The position numbers were made by a program, and so were the translations under genes. Below the pieces are notes generated by a model that was not told the DNA's origin, ran no database searches, and was given only the letters and a program-made list of their open reading frames with translations. Shown here piece by piece: positions 26,124-35,025 of a stretch of 64,000 nt of DNA (positions are counted from its first letter, which is position 1; each line of letters begins with the position of its first letter). The stretch spans positions 558,001 to 622,000 of the forward strand of contig CAVSCR010000007.1 of the NCBI GenBank assembly GCA_963726575.1. The letters are read 5' to 3'. The stretch is from CAVSCR01 sp963726575. Its GTDB lineage: Bacteria > Actinomycetota > Actinomycetes > JAHEKZ01.

Positions 26124-27035
26124 TCAGGGCCGGTCGATGCGCATGAAGTAGAGGACCTGGTAGTGGGTGGGGGTGCAGTGCCGCGCCATGACCCACACCT
26201 CCATCTTCGTCGGGTCGTCACTCGACGGCACCACGACGACCACGGCGGGCTGGCCCTGGAAGGCCGCGACGTCGACCAGCAGCGGGACGGACCCGGGAGT
26301 CAGGAACGCGTTGAGACAGGCCAGCTCGGCGTTGCGGTCGGCGACGAGGAGGGGCGCACTCGTGCCCGGCGAGACCACCGACGCCGAGACGGTCGGGGTC
26401 GGCGACGGCGAGGCGGTGAAGTCGGTGGCGCCGGGCTCGGCCGTGCCGCTGGCGGTGCCGACACCGGCGTAGGTGACGAGCTGCGTCGTCACCTGATGCT
26501 CCAGTGAGCTGGTGTGGTACTGCGTGCCGCTGACGACGGCCGCCGGGATCGCCTCGGTCGCGGTGCCCTCGGTGGTGTCTTGCGAGGAGTTGGTCGCCAG
26601 GGGAGCGGCCGTGTTGGAGCCGGAGTTGTCGTGGGTGAGCATCGGGTAGGCGAGGGCTGCGACCAAGAGCAGACCGGCCGCCGACGCCGCAATGGCCAGG
26701 CCGCGGCCTGACCACGATCCGGACCGGGCTGGGGCCTTGGCTCCCATGGGAACGACCGTGGCGCCACCACTGGAAGCCAGTACCGGCTCGGCCGCCAGCG
26801 CAGCGGCCCAACGTTCCGCGACGTCGTCGGGCACCGTGACGGCAGGAAGTGCGGCCAGCGTCGTGCTCACCTCGACGAGGGCGTCCGCCACCGCGCGGCA
26901 CTGCGCGCACTGGGCCAGGTGGTCGCGCGCGTGGGCGGCCGACTCGTCGTCGAGCGCGTCGATCTGCAGGTCGGCGATGACCTCGGTGTCCAGGTGCGCA
27001 GCTTCGGGATGCACCGGGTCGTGATGCTGGCTCAC
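26124..27035 (-). CDS. Anti-sigma factor with zinc-finger-like domain
   Basis: Predicted 303-residue single-pass membrane protein. The N-terminal zinc anti-sigma motif is HARDHLAQCAQC (His39, Cys43, Cys46). A membrane helix lies at about 111-131 (GLAIAASAAGLLLVAALAYP), and a long Ser/Thr-rich extracytoplasmic domain follows. The start overlaps the sigma factor stop by 4 bp, the usual arrangement for a cognate pair. It should hold SigM at the membrane until an envelope signal arrives. Confidence 0.85.
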   Translation of the reverse strand: MSQHHDPVHPEAAHLDTEVIADLQIDALDDESAAHARDHLAQCAQCRAVADALVEVSTTLAALPAVTVPDDVAERWAAALAAEPVLASSGGATVVPMGAKAPARSGSWSGRGLAIAASAAGLLLVAALAYPMLTHDNSGSNTAAPLATNSSQDTTEGTATEAIPAAVVSGTQYHTSSLEHQVTTQLVTYAGVGTASGTAEPGATDFTASPSPTPTVSASVVSPGTSAPLLVADRNAELACLNAFLTPGSVPLLVDVAAFQGQPAVVVVVPSSDDPTKMEVWVMARHCTPTHYQVLYFMRIDRP

Positions 27036-27667
27036 GCCGGTCCTCCCGTGACTTCTTCGGGGGTCTCGCCGTCGAGACCGCTGGTTCCAGTCGTTCCGAC
27101 GCCAGGAGGCGCGTCAGGGTTCCGCAAGGGTGAGAGCAGCGGGACGAGCTTGGCGCGTCCTCTGGCGCACCGGCTCTTGATGGTGCCGGTCGGGCAGTCC
27201 AGGATCGCGGCCGCCTCCTCCACCGAGTAGCCCTGCACGTCGACCAGGACCACAGCCGCACGCTGCTGGTCCGGCAGCGTGGCCAGCGCCCGCTCGACCT
27301 CCAGCGCCGTCTCACGTTGACTGAGGTGGTCACGCGGATCGGCCGGCTCGTGACCCTCGTGGTCCGGCAGCGCCACCGTCGGCCGGGCCTTTCGCCGACG
27401 CATCCGGTCGAGGCAGGCATTGACGACGATGCGGTGCAGCCAGGTCGTCACGGCTGCCTCGCCCCGGTAGCTGGCGGCCGCCCGGAACGCCGACAGCAGC
27501 CCATCCTGTACCGCGTCGGCTGCCTCTTCGGGGTCGGCGGTGGTCCGCAGGGCGACGGCCCACAGCCGGTCGCGGTGTCGACGGACGATCTCACCGAACG
27601 CGTCGGGATCGCCGGCCACGTGACGGGCCAGGAGCTCCTGGTCCGTGGGCGGCTCGACGTCGGTCAC
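27032..27667 (-). CDS. sigM: ECF sigma factor, SigM type
   Basis: Predicted 211-residue sigma-70 ECF factor. Region 2 contains DAFGEIVRRHRDRLWAVALR and DAVQDGLLSAF, with WLHRIVVNACLDRMRR. Region 4 has LATLPDQQRAAVVLVDVQ and SVEEAAAILDCPTGTIKSR. The last 40 or so residues are Pro/Gly-rich. The trxB-antisigma-sigM-murJ neighbourhood matches mycobacterial sigM (Rv3911). Confidence 0.9.
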   Translation of the reverse strand: MTDVEPPTDQELLARHVAGDPDAFGEIVRRHRDRLWAVALRTTADPEEAADAVQDGLLSAFRAAASYRGEAAVTTWLHRIVVNACLDRMRRRKARPTVALPDHEGHEPADPRDHLSQRETALEVERALATLPDQQRAAVVLVDVQGYSVEEAAAILDCPTGTIKSRCARGRAKLVPLLSPLRNPDAPPGVGTTGTSGLDGETPEEVTGGPA

Positions 27668-27685
27668 GTCAGGCAGCGTATTCAG

Positions 27686-29086
27686 TCAGCTCGTGACGAC
27701 GACCTCGGCCACGCCGCCGGTGTAGCTGGTCCCGTTGCTGGGCAGCCCGGTCAGCCAGATCACCAGTGCCCGGCTGGTGATCGCGGGACTCAGCGGGATC
27801 GTCACCTGGTCGCCGAGCCCGCGGAGGCGAACCAGGGGTGTGTAACCGGACAAGCCGTGGGTGCCGTGGGTGCTCACCGCCGACTTGGTCGAGTACAAGG
27901 TGAGGTCCGTACCGCGACCCACCAGCTGCAGCTGTACCGAGCTGACGGTGGTGAGACCGCTGAAGTCCAGCTCCAGCCCGACGCCGGTCTTGAGACCACC
28001 GAGGTCGCGGCTGGCGTAGTTGAGCGTCGTCCAGCTCGTGGTGGGGTCGCCGTCCACCGCCAGCGGGGCCTGGGCGTTGTTCTCGACACCGTCGCCCTGT
28101 GGATCGAGCACCTGCACCCGCGTCACGGTGACGGGGGTAGCAGTCGGAGACAGGCTCGCGGAGGTCGAGCTGCTCGGCTTCGGCCCGGTCTCCTCCGGAG
28201 TGCGGCTGCGTGCCTCGCTCCACGCCTGCCAGCCGGCCAACCCCGCGCCGATGAGGATCAGGGTCACCGCACCGATCGCGGCCAGGCGCGACCAGGGCCA
28301 GTCCGGAGCAGTCGGAACGCGTTGGTCGTGGCGCAGCTGCTGCTCGCGGACCGCGGCCAGGTACTGCTGCAGCTCGGCGGCGAACTGGTCGGGGTCGTCG
28401 ATGGTCGGCTCGGCGCCGGGAAGTCCGAGCGCTCGAGCCGTGATCTCGTCCAGCCGACCGGGGATGCCGGCCCGAACCAGGCGGGGTCGCACGGGCCAGC
28501 CCTCGCTGACCGGTGCGAGTGGCAGCCCGAGCACCTCCGACGTGGCGGCGCGCGCCGTCAGCGCGGCATACAGGACCGCGGCCAGGGCGCGGGTGTCGCC
28601 GCGCACCGACGTCGGTCGTCCGGTCAGTGCGGCCACGACGCCCAGCCCGTTGACGGTGGTCGAGTCGTCGTCGACCACGACCACGTCCGGGCTGATCCCG
28701 CCGTGGCCGAGCCCCGACCGGTGGGCTGCGCCCAGCGCCGCAGCAGCGTCGGCGATCACCGCGGCGGCGCGGGTGGGATCCAGCGGGCCGTTGCTCAGCC
28801 GCTCGCGCAGCGGCTCGCCGGGCGGTCGGCGATGGACGACGTAGGCCACCTCACCGTCCTGGGTCGTGGCCACGCCCACGTCGACGACGTGCTGCAGCCG
28901 GGTGTCCGTGACCGCTCCGGCCGCCCGGGTCGCCGCCACCAGTCGCGCTGCTCGAGGGTCGTCCTCGGGAAGGGTGAGCACATCGACGGTCATGCCCAGC
29001 ATGGAGTCGTGCGCAGTCCACCGCGTGGCCCCCTGTTCGTCCGGGCGCGGCGCGGTGAGCTGGTAGCGACCCTCCAACTCGATCAT
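27686..29086 (-). CDS. Membrane pseudokinase with extracytoplasmic beta-sandwich domain
   Basis: Predicted 466-residue protein. The N-terminal 250 residues follow a Ser/Thr kinase fold, but the catalytic loop reads GLGHGGISPDVVVVDD in place of HRDxKPxN and there is no DFG, so it should be catalytically dead. One membrane helix lies near residues 268-290. A Ser/Thr/Pro linker leads to a discoidin-like domain (VDGDPTTSWTTLNYAS). In mycobacteria a comparable pseudokinase is fused to MurJ (Rv3910). Here it is separate and closer to sigM, suggesting control of MurJ or of the envelope stress response. Confidence 0.8.
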   Translation of the reverse strand: MIELEGRYQLTAPRPDEQGATRWTAHDSMLGMTVDVLTLPEDDPRAARLVAATRAAGAVTDTRLQHVVDVGVATTQDGEVAYVVHRRPPGEPLRERLSNGPLDPTRAAAVIADAAAALGAAHRSGLGHGGISPDVVVVDDDSTTVNGLGVVAALTGRPTSVRGDTRALAAVLYAALTARAATSEVLGLPLAPVSEGWPVRPRLVRAGIPGRLDEITARALGLPGAEPTIDDPDQFAAELQQYLAAVREQQLRHDQRVPTAPDWPWSRLAAIGAVTLILIGAGLAGWQAWSEARSRTPEETGPKPSSSTSASLSPTATPVTVTRVQVLDPQGDGVENNAQAPLAVDGDPTTSWTTLNYASRDLGGLKTGVGLELDFSGLTTVSSVQLQLVGRGTDLTLYSTKSAVSTHGTHGLSGYTPLVRLRGLGDQVTIPLSPAITSRALVIWLTGLPSNGTSYTGGVAEVVVTS

Positions 29087-29156
29087 CGACGTCAGCGTAG
29101 GTGCGCCGGGCGAACCCGCGAGCCGCGCACCAAGCTGCGCCGTCAGTGACGAGTGG

Positions 29157-30270
29157 TCAGGCTCCCGGTCGGGCGGCCCCGAACGCGTCGTTGAGGTACA
29201 CCGGAACCACCTTCACGACATCGCCGGTGTGCGGCGCCTCGACCATGAGGCCATCTCCGATGTACATGGTGATGTGGTAGAGGTCGGCCGGGGTGGAGCC
29301 GTAGACGATGACGTCTCCTGGGTGCAGGTCGGCGAACGGGATCGGCGTGAAGGCGGCGTACTGGTCCGGTACCACGCGCGGCACATACAGGCCGGCCTGC
29401 GCGTACGCCCACTGCACGAGTCCCGAGCAGTCGAACGTGTCGGGGCCCTCGGCGCCCCACACGTACGGCGAACCGAGCTTGGACAGCGCGGCCGCGACGG
29501 CGGCCTGGGCGTAGGGCGTCACGTAGTCCTGACGACCGGACAGGTGCAGGTTGGCCAAGGACGTGATGGCAGTCGAGTCCTGCGCCGCGGTCTGTTGGGC
29601 CGCGAACTGGCGGACCAGGCTGCGGACTCGCTGACCGGCAGCAGCCATGGCGGCTTGCTGCTGGTGGCGCAACTGCTGCAGCTGGGCGACGAGGTCCTCT
29701 GCGTTATGCGTCAGCTGTGCTTGCTGCGACGCCTCGGCGTTGAGCCGCCGCGCGGAGGCACGCGCAGTCACGAGCTTGTGGCCATCAGTGGAGGCGGATG
29801 CAAAGTCAGCTGTTGACGACGGTGTCCACGGCTTGGACGCGCAGATACGCATCGACCGGGTTGTCTCCGGACAGCATCGAGGCGTACAGCCCGAGGTCTC
29901 CGCCGGACATGTAGAAGTCGCGCACGCGTTGCTGTGCTTGTGCGCGCTGCAGCTCACGTTGTCGGGCCAGACTGTCGCCGTACTGCTCGGTGTCCAGGTG
30001 GGCACCCACGACCTGCGCCAGCTGGTCCTGCACTCCCACGAGCTGCTCGTGCGCGATCTGCATCCGTCGGTCGAGGTCGGTGAGCTGCTGCTGAAGGGCA
30101 GTTGCGTTGGCGCGTGCCTGTGCAATGTCGGAGCTGGAGACGACTGGTGTGTTGCCCCCGCCGGGGTCGGCCGTGGCAATGTGAGGCGTCAGCAGGCCGA
30201 CGGCTACGGCGAGACTGCTCAGCGCCGCGGCCACCGTCGCGGCGCCTGCTGGGCGACGGCTACGGCTCAT
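29157..30270 (-). pseudogene. NlpC/P60 peptidoglycan hydrolase, frame broken near 29806-29812
   Basis: The first frame starts at 30270 with a signal peptide (AVAVGLLTPHIATA) and a long coiled coil (ATALQQQLTDLDRRMQIAHE), then meets TGA at 29806. Shifting by one base, the second frame continues (TDGHKLVTARASARRL) into a complete NlpC/P60 domain. That domain has catalytic Cys in DTFDCSGLVQWAYAQAGLY, His in YHITMYIGDG and a third polar residue in VEAPHTGDV. The protein would resemble RipA-type endopeptidases. The span is 1114 nt (3n+1), so one extra base explains the break. It lies between the pseudokinase and murJ. Confidence 0.75.
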
Positions 30271-30671
30271 TCGGAGTTGATCGAGTTCGGCTCGATGACG
30301 ACGTGCTGCTTGACGTGGGTCCAGTCGGCCGTGGCCTTGATGTGCTGCAGCAGCACAGTGTTGGCGTTCTTACGGATCGTGAACTCCACCGAGCCGTCGG
30401 CGTTGAACCGGAACGACCGCTGCACGATCTTGGCGCCGGCGTCCTCGGCGACGACCTCGGCCTGGTTGTAGGCGGTGCTCACGTCGTGCGACCCGGAGTA
30501 GGCACTCAGCGCGGTGCTGCCGGCGCTCGCGGCGGTGTCACTGAGCTGGATCCGGGCCACCATGATGGACAGCGCCTCGAACCCGGCCAGGCCGATGACG
30601 AGCAGGATCACGGCGACGCGGGTCAGCCAGCCAACGACCATGTCGCCGGCGTCGGCCGGGTGCGGCTGCAT
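30267..30671 (-). CDS. Small single-pass membrane protein
   Basis: Predicted 134-residue protein with one N-terminal helix (VAVILLVIGLAGFEALSIMV, about residues 16-36) and an extracytoplasmic domain of about 95 residues. The arrangement resembles TadE/TadG-like or other pseudopilin-like proteins, but I cannot assign a family. Its end overlaps the NlpC/P60 start by 4 bp, and it lies 64 bp downstream of murJ. I chose the ATG at 30671; an in-frame start further upstream is possible. Confidence 0.65.
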   Translation of the reverse strand: MQPHPADAGDMVVGWLTRVAVILLVIGLAGFEALSIMVARIQLSDTAASAGSTALSAYSGSHDVSTAYNQAEVVAEDAGAKIVQRSFRFNADGSVEFTIRKNANTVLLQHIKATADWTHVKQHVVIEPNSINSE

Positions 30672-30735
30672 GAGGTGCCCATCGGCTCGAACGCCGTTGT
30701 GCTTGAGATCCACCGAGCACAATCGACCGGTGGGG

Positions 30736-32364
30736 TCAGCCGGTCGCCGGGCGGAATCGCCTGCGCAGCCCGCGCAGCAGCACCTCGACGTCGTCGATGT
30801 GCCACACGCGGGCCAGCCACAGGTAGAGCCACAGCCCGACCAGTCCGCCGAGCAGCACCTGTGCCGAGGATCGGACCAGCGAGGGCCAGTCGGCGCCGGC
30901 CCACCGAACCGTGATCGCCACCGCCAGGGCCAGGCCGGCCGCCAGCAGGGAAGCCCCGACGATCGGCCGGTAGGCGCGCAGCACCCGTCGGGTGTCGAGC
31001 CCGGACAGTCGCACGGCGAGCTGACGCCACAGGACGAGCACGCCCACGACGTATCCCAGCGAGAACGCCACGGCCAGCCCGGGGACGATGAACCGGTCGG
31101 GAAGCACCAGGTAGGCCGTCACCCCCGCGGCGATCGCCACCGCGTTGACCAGGACCGCGTTGAGCGCGGGCAGCCGGGTGTCCTCCAGCGAGTAGAACCC
31201 CCGCATCACCACGTAGTAGGCGCTGTAGAACGGCAGTCCGATCATGAATCCGGCCAGCGTGAGGCCGAGCAGGAACCCCCCGTCGGCGCCGGTCGCCGTC
31301 GCGCCGAAGAGCAGCACCCCGATCGGCGGCCCGAGGACGGCCAACAACGCACCGGACGGGGTGACCAGTGAACCGGTCAGGCGGACCGCTGCGCTGACCT
31401 CGCGCCGAACGCCGGGGAGGTCGCCGCCGTGGGCGAGTCGCGACATCGTCGGCATCAGCGCGGTGACGACGGACACGGTGATGATGGATTGCGGTAGACC
31501 GAAGAACAGGTAGGCCGTCGTGTAGGTGGTCAAGCCCGCCGAACCGCCACCCGCCGACGCGTTCGCCGCGGTGGCCAGCCGGGACACCACGAGGAGCCCG
31601 ACCTGGTTGGCCAGGACCAGGAACAGCGTCCAGCGCGCCAGCGTCCACGACTTGCCGAGGCCGGCTCCGCGCCAGTCGAAGCGCCAGCGCAGTCGAAAAC
31701 CCGTGCGCCGAAGCAAGGGGATCAGAACCACCGCTTGGACCACGATGCCCAACGTCGTCCCCAGGCCAAGCCAGGCGATCTCGTTGTGGGAGATCGTCGC
31801 CGTGGTGGGGTCGGTTCCAACGGCGGCGATGAAGCCGACGGCCACTGCGATGACGACCAGGTTGTTCAGGATCGGTGCAAACATCGGCGCAGCGAAGTGG
31901 TCGCGTGCGTTGAGCACCTGCGACAGCAACGTGTACAAACCGTAGAAGAAGATCTGCGGCAGGCAGAACCTGGCGAACGCGATCGACACCGAGAAGTCCT
32001 GTGTCGTCCACAGGCGTGTTGCGTAGAGGCGCACGATCAGCGGGGCGAGCAGCACCGCAGCGACCGTGATGACGAGAAGTCCGCTCATGGCTGCGGTGAG
32101 CAGACGATGCGCGAAGGCATCGCCCTCGTCGGCGTCGTCCTTCATGTGACGCACGAGCTGAGGTATGAAGACTGCGTTGAGCGCGCCGCCGATCAGCAGG
32201 ATGTAGACGATGTTCGGGATCGTGTTCGCCACCGTGTAGGTGTCGGAGAACACCGAGGTTCCGATCGCCGCAACCAGCACCCAGGTGCGAACCAGGCCGG
32301 TGAGGCGCGACAGCGCCGTGCCGACGGCCATGGCCGAGCTGGGGCGCAGCGACGCGTCACTCAT
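30736..32364 (-). CDS. murJ: Lipid II flippase MurJ
   Basis: Predicted 542-residue polytopic membrane protein of the MOP superfamily with about 14 helices. The N-terminal family block is MAVGTALSRLTGLVRTW, followed by DTYTVANTIPNIVYILLIGG and a conserved ARDHFAAPMFAPI loop. It moves lipid II across the membrane for peptidoglycan synthesis. It lacks the C-terminal pseudokinase fusion known in mycobacteria. The start overlaps the DUF6049 stop by 8 bp. Confidence 0.95.
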   Translation of the reverse strand: MSDASLRPSSAMAVGTALSRLTGLVRTWVLVAAIGTSVFSDTYTVANTIPNIVYILLIGGALNAVFIPQLVRHMKDDADEGDAFAHRLLTAAMSGLLVITVAAVLLAPLIVRLYATRLWTTQDFSVSIAFARFCLPQIFFYGLYTLLSQVLNARDHFAAPMFAPILNNLVVIAVAVGFIAAVGTDPTTATISHNEIAWLGLGTTLGIVVQAVVLIPLLRRTGFRLRWRFDWRGAGLGKSWTLARWTLFLVLANQVGLLVVSRLATAANASAGGGSAGLTTYTTAYLFFGLPQSIITVSVVTALMPTMSRLAHGGDLPGVRREVSAAVRLTGSLVTPSGALLAVLGPPIGVLLFGATATGADGGFLLGLTLAGFMIGLPFYSAYYVVMRGFYSLEDTRLPALNAVLVNAVAIAAGVTAYLVLPDRFIVPGLAVAFSLGYVVGVLVLWRQLAVRLSGLDTRRVLRAYRPIVGASLLAAGLALAVAITVRWAGADWPSLVRSSAQVLLGGLVGLWLYLWLARVWHIDDVEVLLRGLRRRFRPATG

Positions 32365-34489
32365 GATCAGGCTCAGCCGCCGTCGATCGGGCGCGGAAGA
32401 CGCGTCGACCGATGCGCAGCAACGCAGCCAGCACCAGCAACGCGACCGCGGTGGCGAACACCAGCACGGCGACCTGTCCGTACGCGCGCACTTGCACGCT
32501 GAGCCGTTGCGGCGTTCCGAAGGGACGGCCGGCGCGGTTCGTCAGCTGGGCGATGACGGGGATGGTGCCGGTGGTGACGGCTTCGACCTGGACGTCGACA
32601 CTTCGCTTGCGCTGCGGTCCGACGCGGACCCGGTCTGGTGCGGTGACGCGGAGTCGCAGCGGGTCCTCCGAGCTCACTTGCAACCCGACGACCACGGCTT
32701 GCGGCAAGTCGTTCGCGACGGTGAGCGGAATGGTCCCCTTCTGGCTCGACAAAGTCGCGGTCGACGCTGTGAGCAGTCGCACCTTCGACTGTTGTCCGTC
32801 GAGGGTCGCCACCGCGTCGTCGAGCCAGGCGGTTCCCTCGTCGGGAGTGTCGAGCCACGAGGTCGACAGTGACGCGTACAAAGCGGACTGGTCGTCTGTG
32901 GCGAGCGGGTCGGGCTGGGTCAGGATCCGGGAGAACACGCGCAGCTGGGCCAGCGTCTCCCTGGTGCGGTCGACCTGGCCGAGCGGAAGCGTCGGCTCGG
33001 TCGACGGGTCGGTGATCGGACCGGTGCGTGGCACCGCCGATGCGGGCCAGCGCAACGCGGTGTCGAGGCGCACCGGCTGCAACCAGGAGGCGGCGTCGGT
33101 GGCCTGCAGCAGTGACTTCGCCAGGTTCGGGCTGGCATCCCAGCGTCGTGGTGGCGCGACCACCACCAGGCGCGACTGGCTGGGCAGCTCGGCGGTGATG
33201 AGCTGGGTCTGGGCCAGGAACCGCTGCCGGGCCAGCAGCACGTCGTCGGGTGTGCGGGCCGGGTCGGCGATCGTCGAGCTCAGGGTCGAGTCGGCGAGCA
33301 GCGCCGCAGTCGAGACGCTCGTTCCGGCGGCGACCTCGTCGGGCGTGACGGCTGCTCCGGCGGTCGTCAGGTCGACCCGGCCGGATGGCGTGAACGTGGC
33401 GGGTGTCGCGGGTGGGTACACCGTGTCGCTGAGCAGCACGTTGTGGATCTGTTGGGTCGCCAGCTTGGTCAGCAACGTCGCGTCGGCCTGGCCGTTGTTG
33501 GGCCAGGCCAGGTCGGCCGACACCGGCCGCCCCAGCACCTGCGAGGCAACGCTCGCGCCGAGCCTCGCGGTGGACCGCAGCAGCGTCGGGTGCGTCGACA
33601 AGGCGATCGACGCGAGGTCGGGGTCGGCGTAGGGCGTGGCCACGACGTCGCGGCCAAGGGTCGCCGCTCGGACGTCGCCCAGCCATCGGCGAGCCGCGTC
33701 GGTGCCGGCCCCCTTGCTGACCTCACCGGTTCGGCTGCGCACGACGTAGCCGGCGGCCATGGTCGACGCCGACGACAGAAGGTCGGGATCGATCATCCAG
33801 GTCACTGGTTCGCCGCGAGCCGCATCGACGAGGCCGCCGAGCCGACCGGCCGGCGCAAGCTCGGCGGCGAGATGGTCGTCGACGAACGCGCCGGATGCCT
33901 GGCGGACCGGTCGATCGATGAGGGGCCACAGCCACAGCAGCCGGGTGGCCTGGACGCTCGGGTCGGGCGGCGCCCAGGGAAGGAAGGTGTCGACCCGGGC
34001 GACGATGGTGTCGGTGGCGCCCACGGTCGCCGTCGCGGTCAGGCTCAGCGGGTACACCCCGAACCCGGCCAGCGGCAGCGTGTCGGTGTCGACGTCGAGC
34101 TGGAACCTGCGGGTCTGACCTGGGGCGATCCGGCCCAGCGACTTGTCGGCGCCGGCGACCGGCAGCGTGGCCGGCGGGTCCGCCGACAGCTGGTCGCGCG
34201 TCGTGAACGCGACGGCGCTGGTGCCGAGCTGCACGGTGGTGTCCTTGAGGGTCTGCGTCCCGACGTTGCGCACCGTCCCCGCGAGGTGCATGACCTCGCC
34301 GGGCATCACGCTCACCGGGGTGATCTGGCGCAGGCCGAGCAGCGCGGTCGCGGCCGGTGCGGCCTTGGTCGTGGCCCCGCTCGAACCGTCGTTGCCCGGC
34401 GATCCGGCCTGAGCCGGGTGGCTGATCAGCAGGCCGGCACCGATCAGCAGGGCGACGGCCAGCACCCGCGTGGTCGCGAGCGACCTCAC
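32357..34489 (-). CDS. DUF6049 family secreted membrane-anchored protein
   Basis: Predicted 710-residue protein. A signal peptide (ALLIGAGLLISHPAQA) is followed by a beta-rich N-terminal domain, a large mixed domain and a C-terminal membrane helix (VAVLVFATAVALLVLAALL) with a short basic tail. This build and the position between murJ and a Nudix gene identify the actinobacterial DUF6049 family (Rv3909-like). The function is not established; location suggests a role in cell-wall assembly with MurJ. Stop and start overlaps (8 and 4 bp) indicate an operon. Confidence 0.82.
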   Translation of the reverse strand: MRSLATTRVLAVALLIGAGLLISHPAQAGSPGNDGSSGATTKAAPAATALLGLRQITPVSVMPGEVMHLAGTVRNVGTQTLKDTTVQLGTSAVAFTTRDQLSADPPATLPVAGADKSLGRIAPGQTRRFQLDVDTDTLPLAGFGVYPLSLTATATVGATDTIVARVDTFLPWAPPDPSVQATRLLWLWPLIDRPVRQASGAFVDDHLAAELAPAGRLGGLVDAARGEPVTWMIDPDLLSSASTMAAGYVVRSRTGEVSKGAGTDAARRWLGDVRAATLGRDVVATPYADPDLASIALSTHPTLLRSTARLGASVASQVLGRPVSADLAWPNNGQADATLLTKLATQQIHNVLLSDTVYPPATPATFTPSGRVDLTTAGAAVTPDEVAAGTSVSTAALLADSTLSSTIADPARTPDDVLLARQRFLAQTQLITAELPSQSRLVVVAPPRRWDASPNLAKSLLQATDAASWLQPVRLDTALRWPASAVPRTGPITDPSTEPTLPLGQVDRTRETLAQLRVFSRILTQPDPLATDDQSALYASLSTSWLDTPDEGTAWLDDAVATLDGQQSKVRLLTASTATLSSQKGTIPLTVANDLPQAVVVGLQVSSEDPLRLRVTAPDRVRVGPQRKRSVDVQVEAVTTGTIPVIAQLTNRAGRPFGTPQRLSVQVRAYGQVAVLVFATAVALLVLAALLRIGRRVFRARSTAAEPDHE

Positions 34490-34956
34490 CCGTGGCCCGC
34501 CAGCAGGTCGGGCACCCGCTCGACGAGTCGGCGCTCATCGGCGTAGGCCAGCCGTTGCGCGAGCTCGGTGACGGGGACCCACGCCACCTCGTCGACCTCG
34601 ATGTCGGCGTTGCTGAGCGTGCCGGCCTGGGCCTCGAGCAGGTAGTGATGGACCGTCTTGTGGACGCGGCGCCCAGCGGCCATGAAGCGGAAGTCGATCG
34701 TGCCGAGAAACTCCACGACCGTCCCACGGATGCCGGTCTCCTCCTCGACCTCGCGTACGGCGGCGTCCTGGGTGGTCTCGCCGTCCTCGATGTGGCCCTT
34801 GGGCAGCGACCACCGCAACCGGCCACGACGGTCGAGCCGGGCGATCAGGGCGGCCTGCGGGTGGGGGCCGCTGCGGTCGACGACCAGCCCCCCGGCGGAG
34901 GTCTCCTCGACCGTCCGCGTCGGCCGCTTCGGCGGCGTCGGACGGGGCTGGGACAT
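34486..34956 (-). CDS. Nudix hydrolase (MutT-like)
   Basis: Predicted 156-residue protein with a complete Nudix box, GHIEDGETTQDAAVREVEEE followed by TG. The ATG at 34956 (SQPRPTPPKRPTRTVEET) gives the normal length. It is divergent from pcnA across about 70 bp, and its stop overlaps the DUF6049 start by 4 bp. It hydrolyses a nucleoside diphosphate-linked substrate; which one cannot be told. It matches the Rv3908 position in mycobacteria. Confidence 0.9.
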   Translation of the reverse strand: MSQPRPTPPKRPTRTVEETSAGGLVVDRSGPHPQAALIARLDRRGRLRWSLPKGHIEDGETTQDAAVREVEEETGIRGTVVEFLGTIDFRFMAAGRRVHKTVHHYLLEAQAGTLSNADIEVDEVAWVPVTELAQRLAYADERRLVERVPDLLAGHG

Positions 34957-35025
34957 GGCGTCGATCGTATCCAGCGCGGCACGGCACTCCGGGATCGTCG
35001 AGCCCGGGTCCGTACCCTTCGGGGC

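Noticed and set aside
29800..29812. Programmed prfB-like +1 frameshift in the NlpC/P60 gene
   Set aside because: UGA-C is present, but the slippery CUU and internal Shine-Dalgarno are absent, so I report a frame break rather than recoding.
34492..35025. N-terminal extension of pcnA in the same frame
   Set aside because: It is antisense to the intact Nudix gene and carries no conserved residues; GTG 35026 fits the family start.
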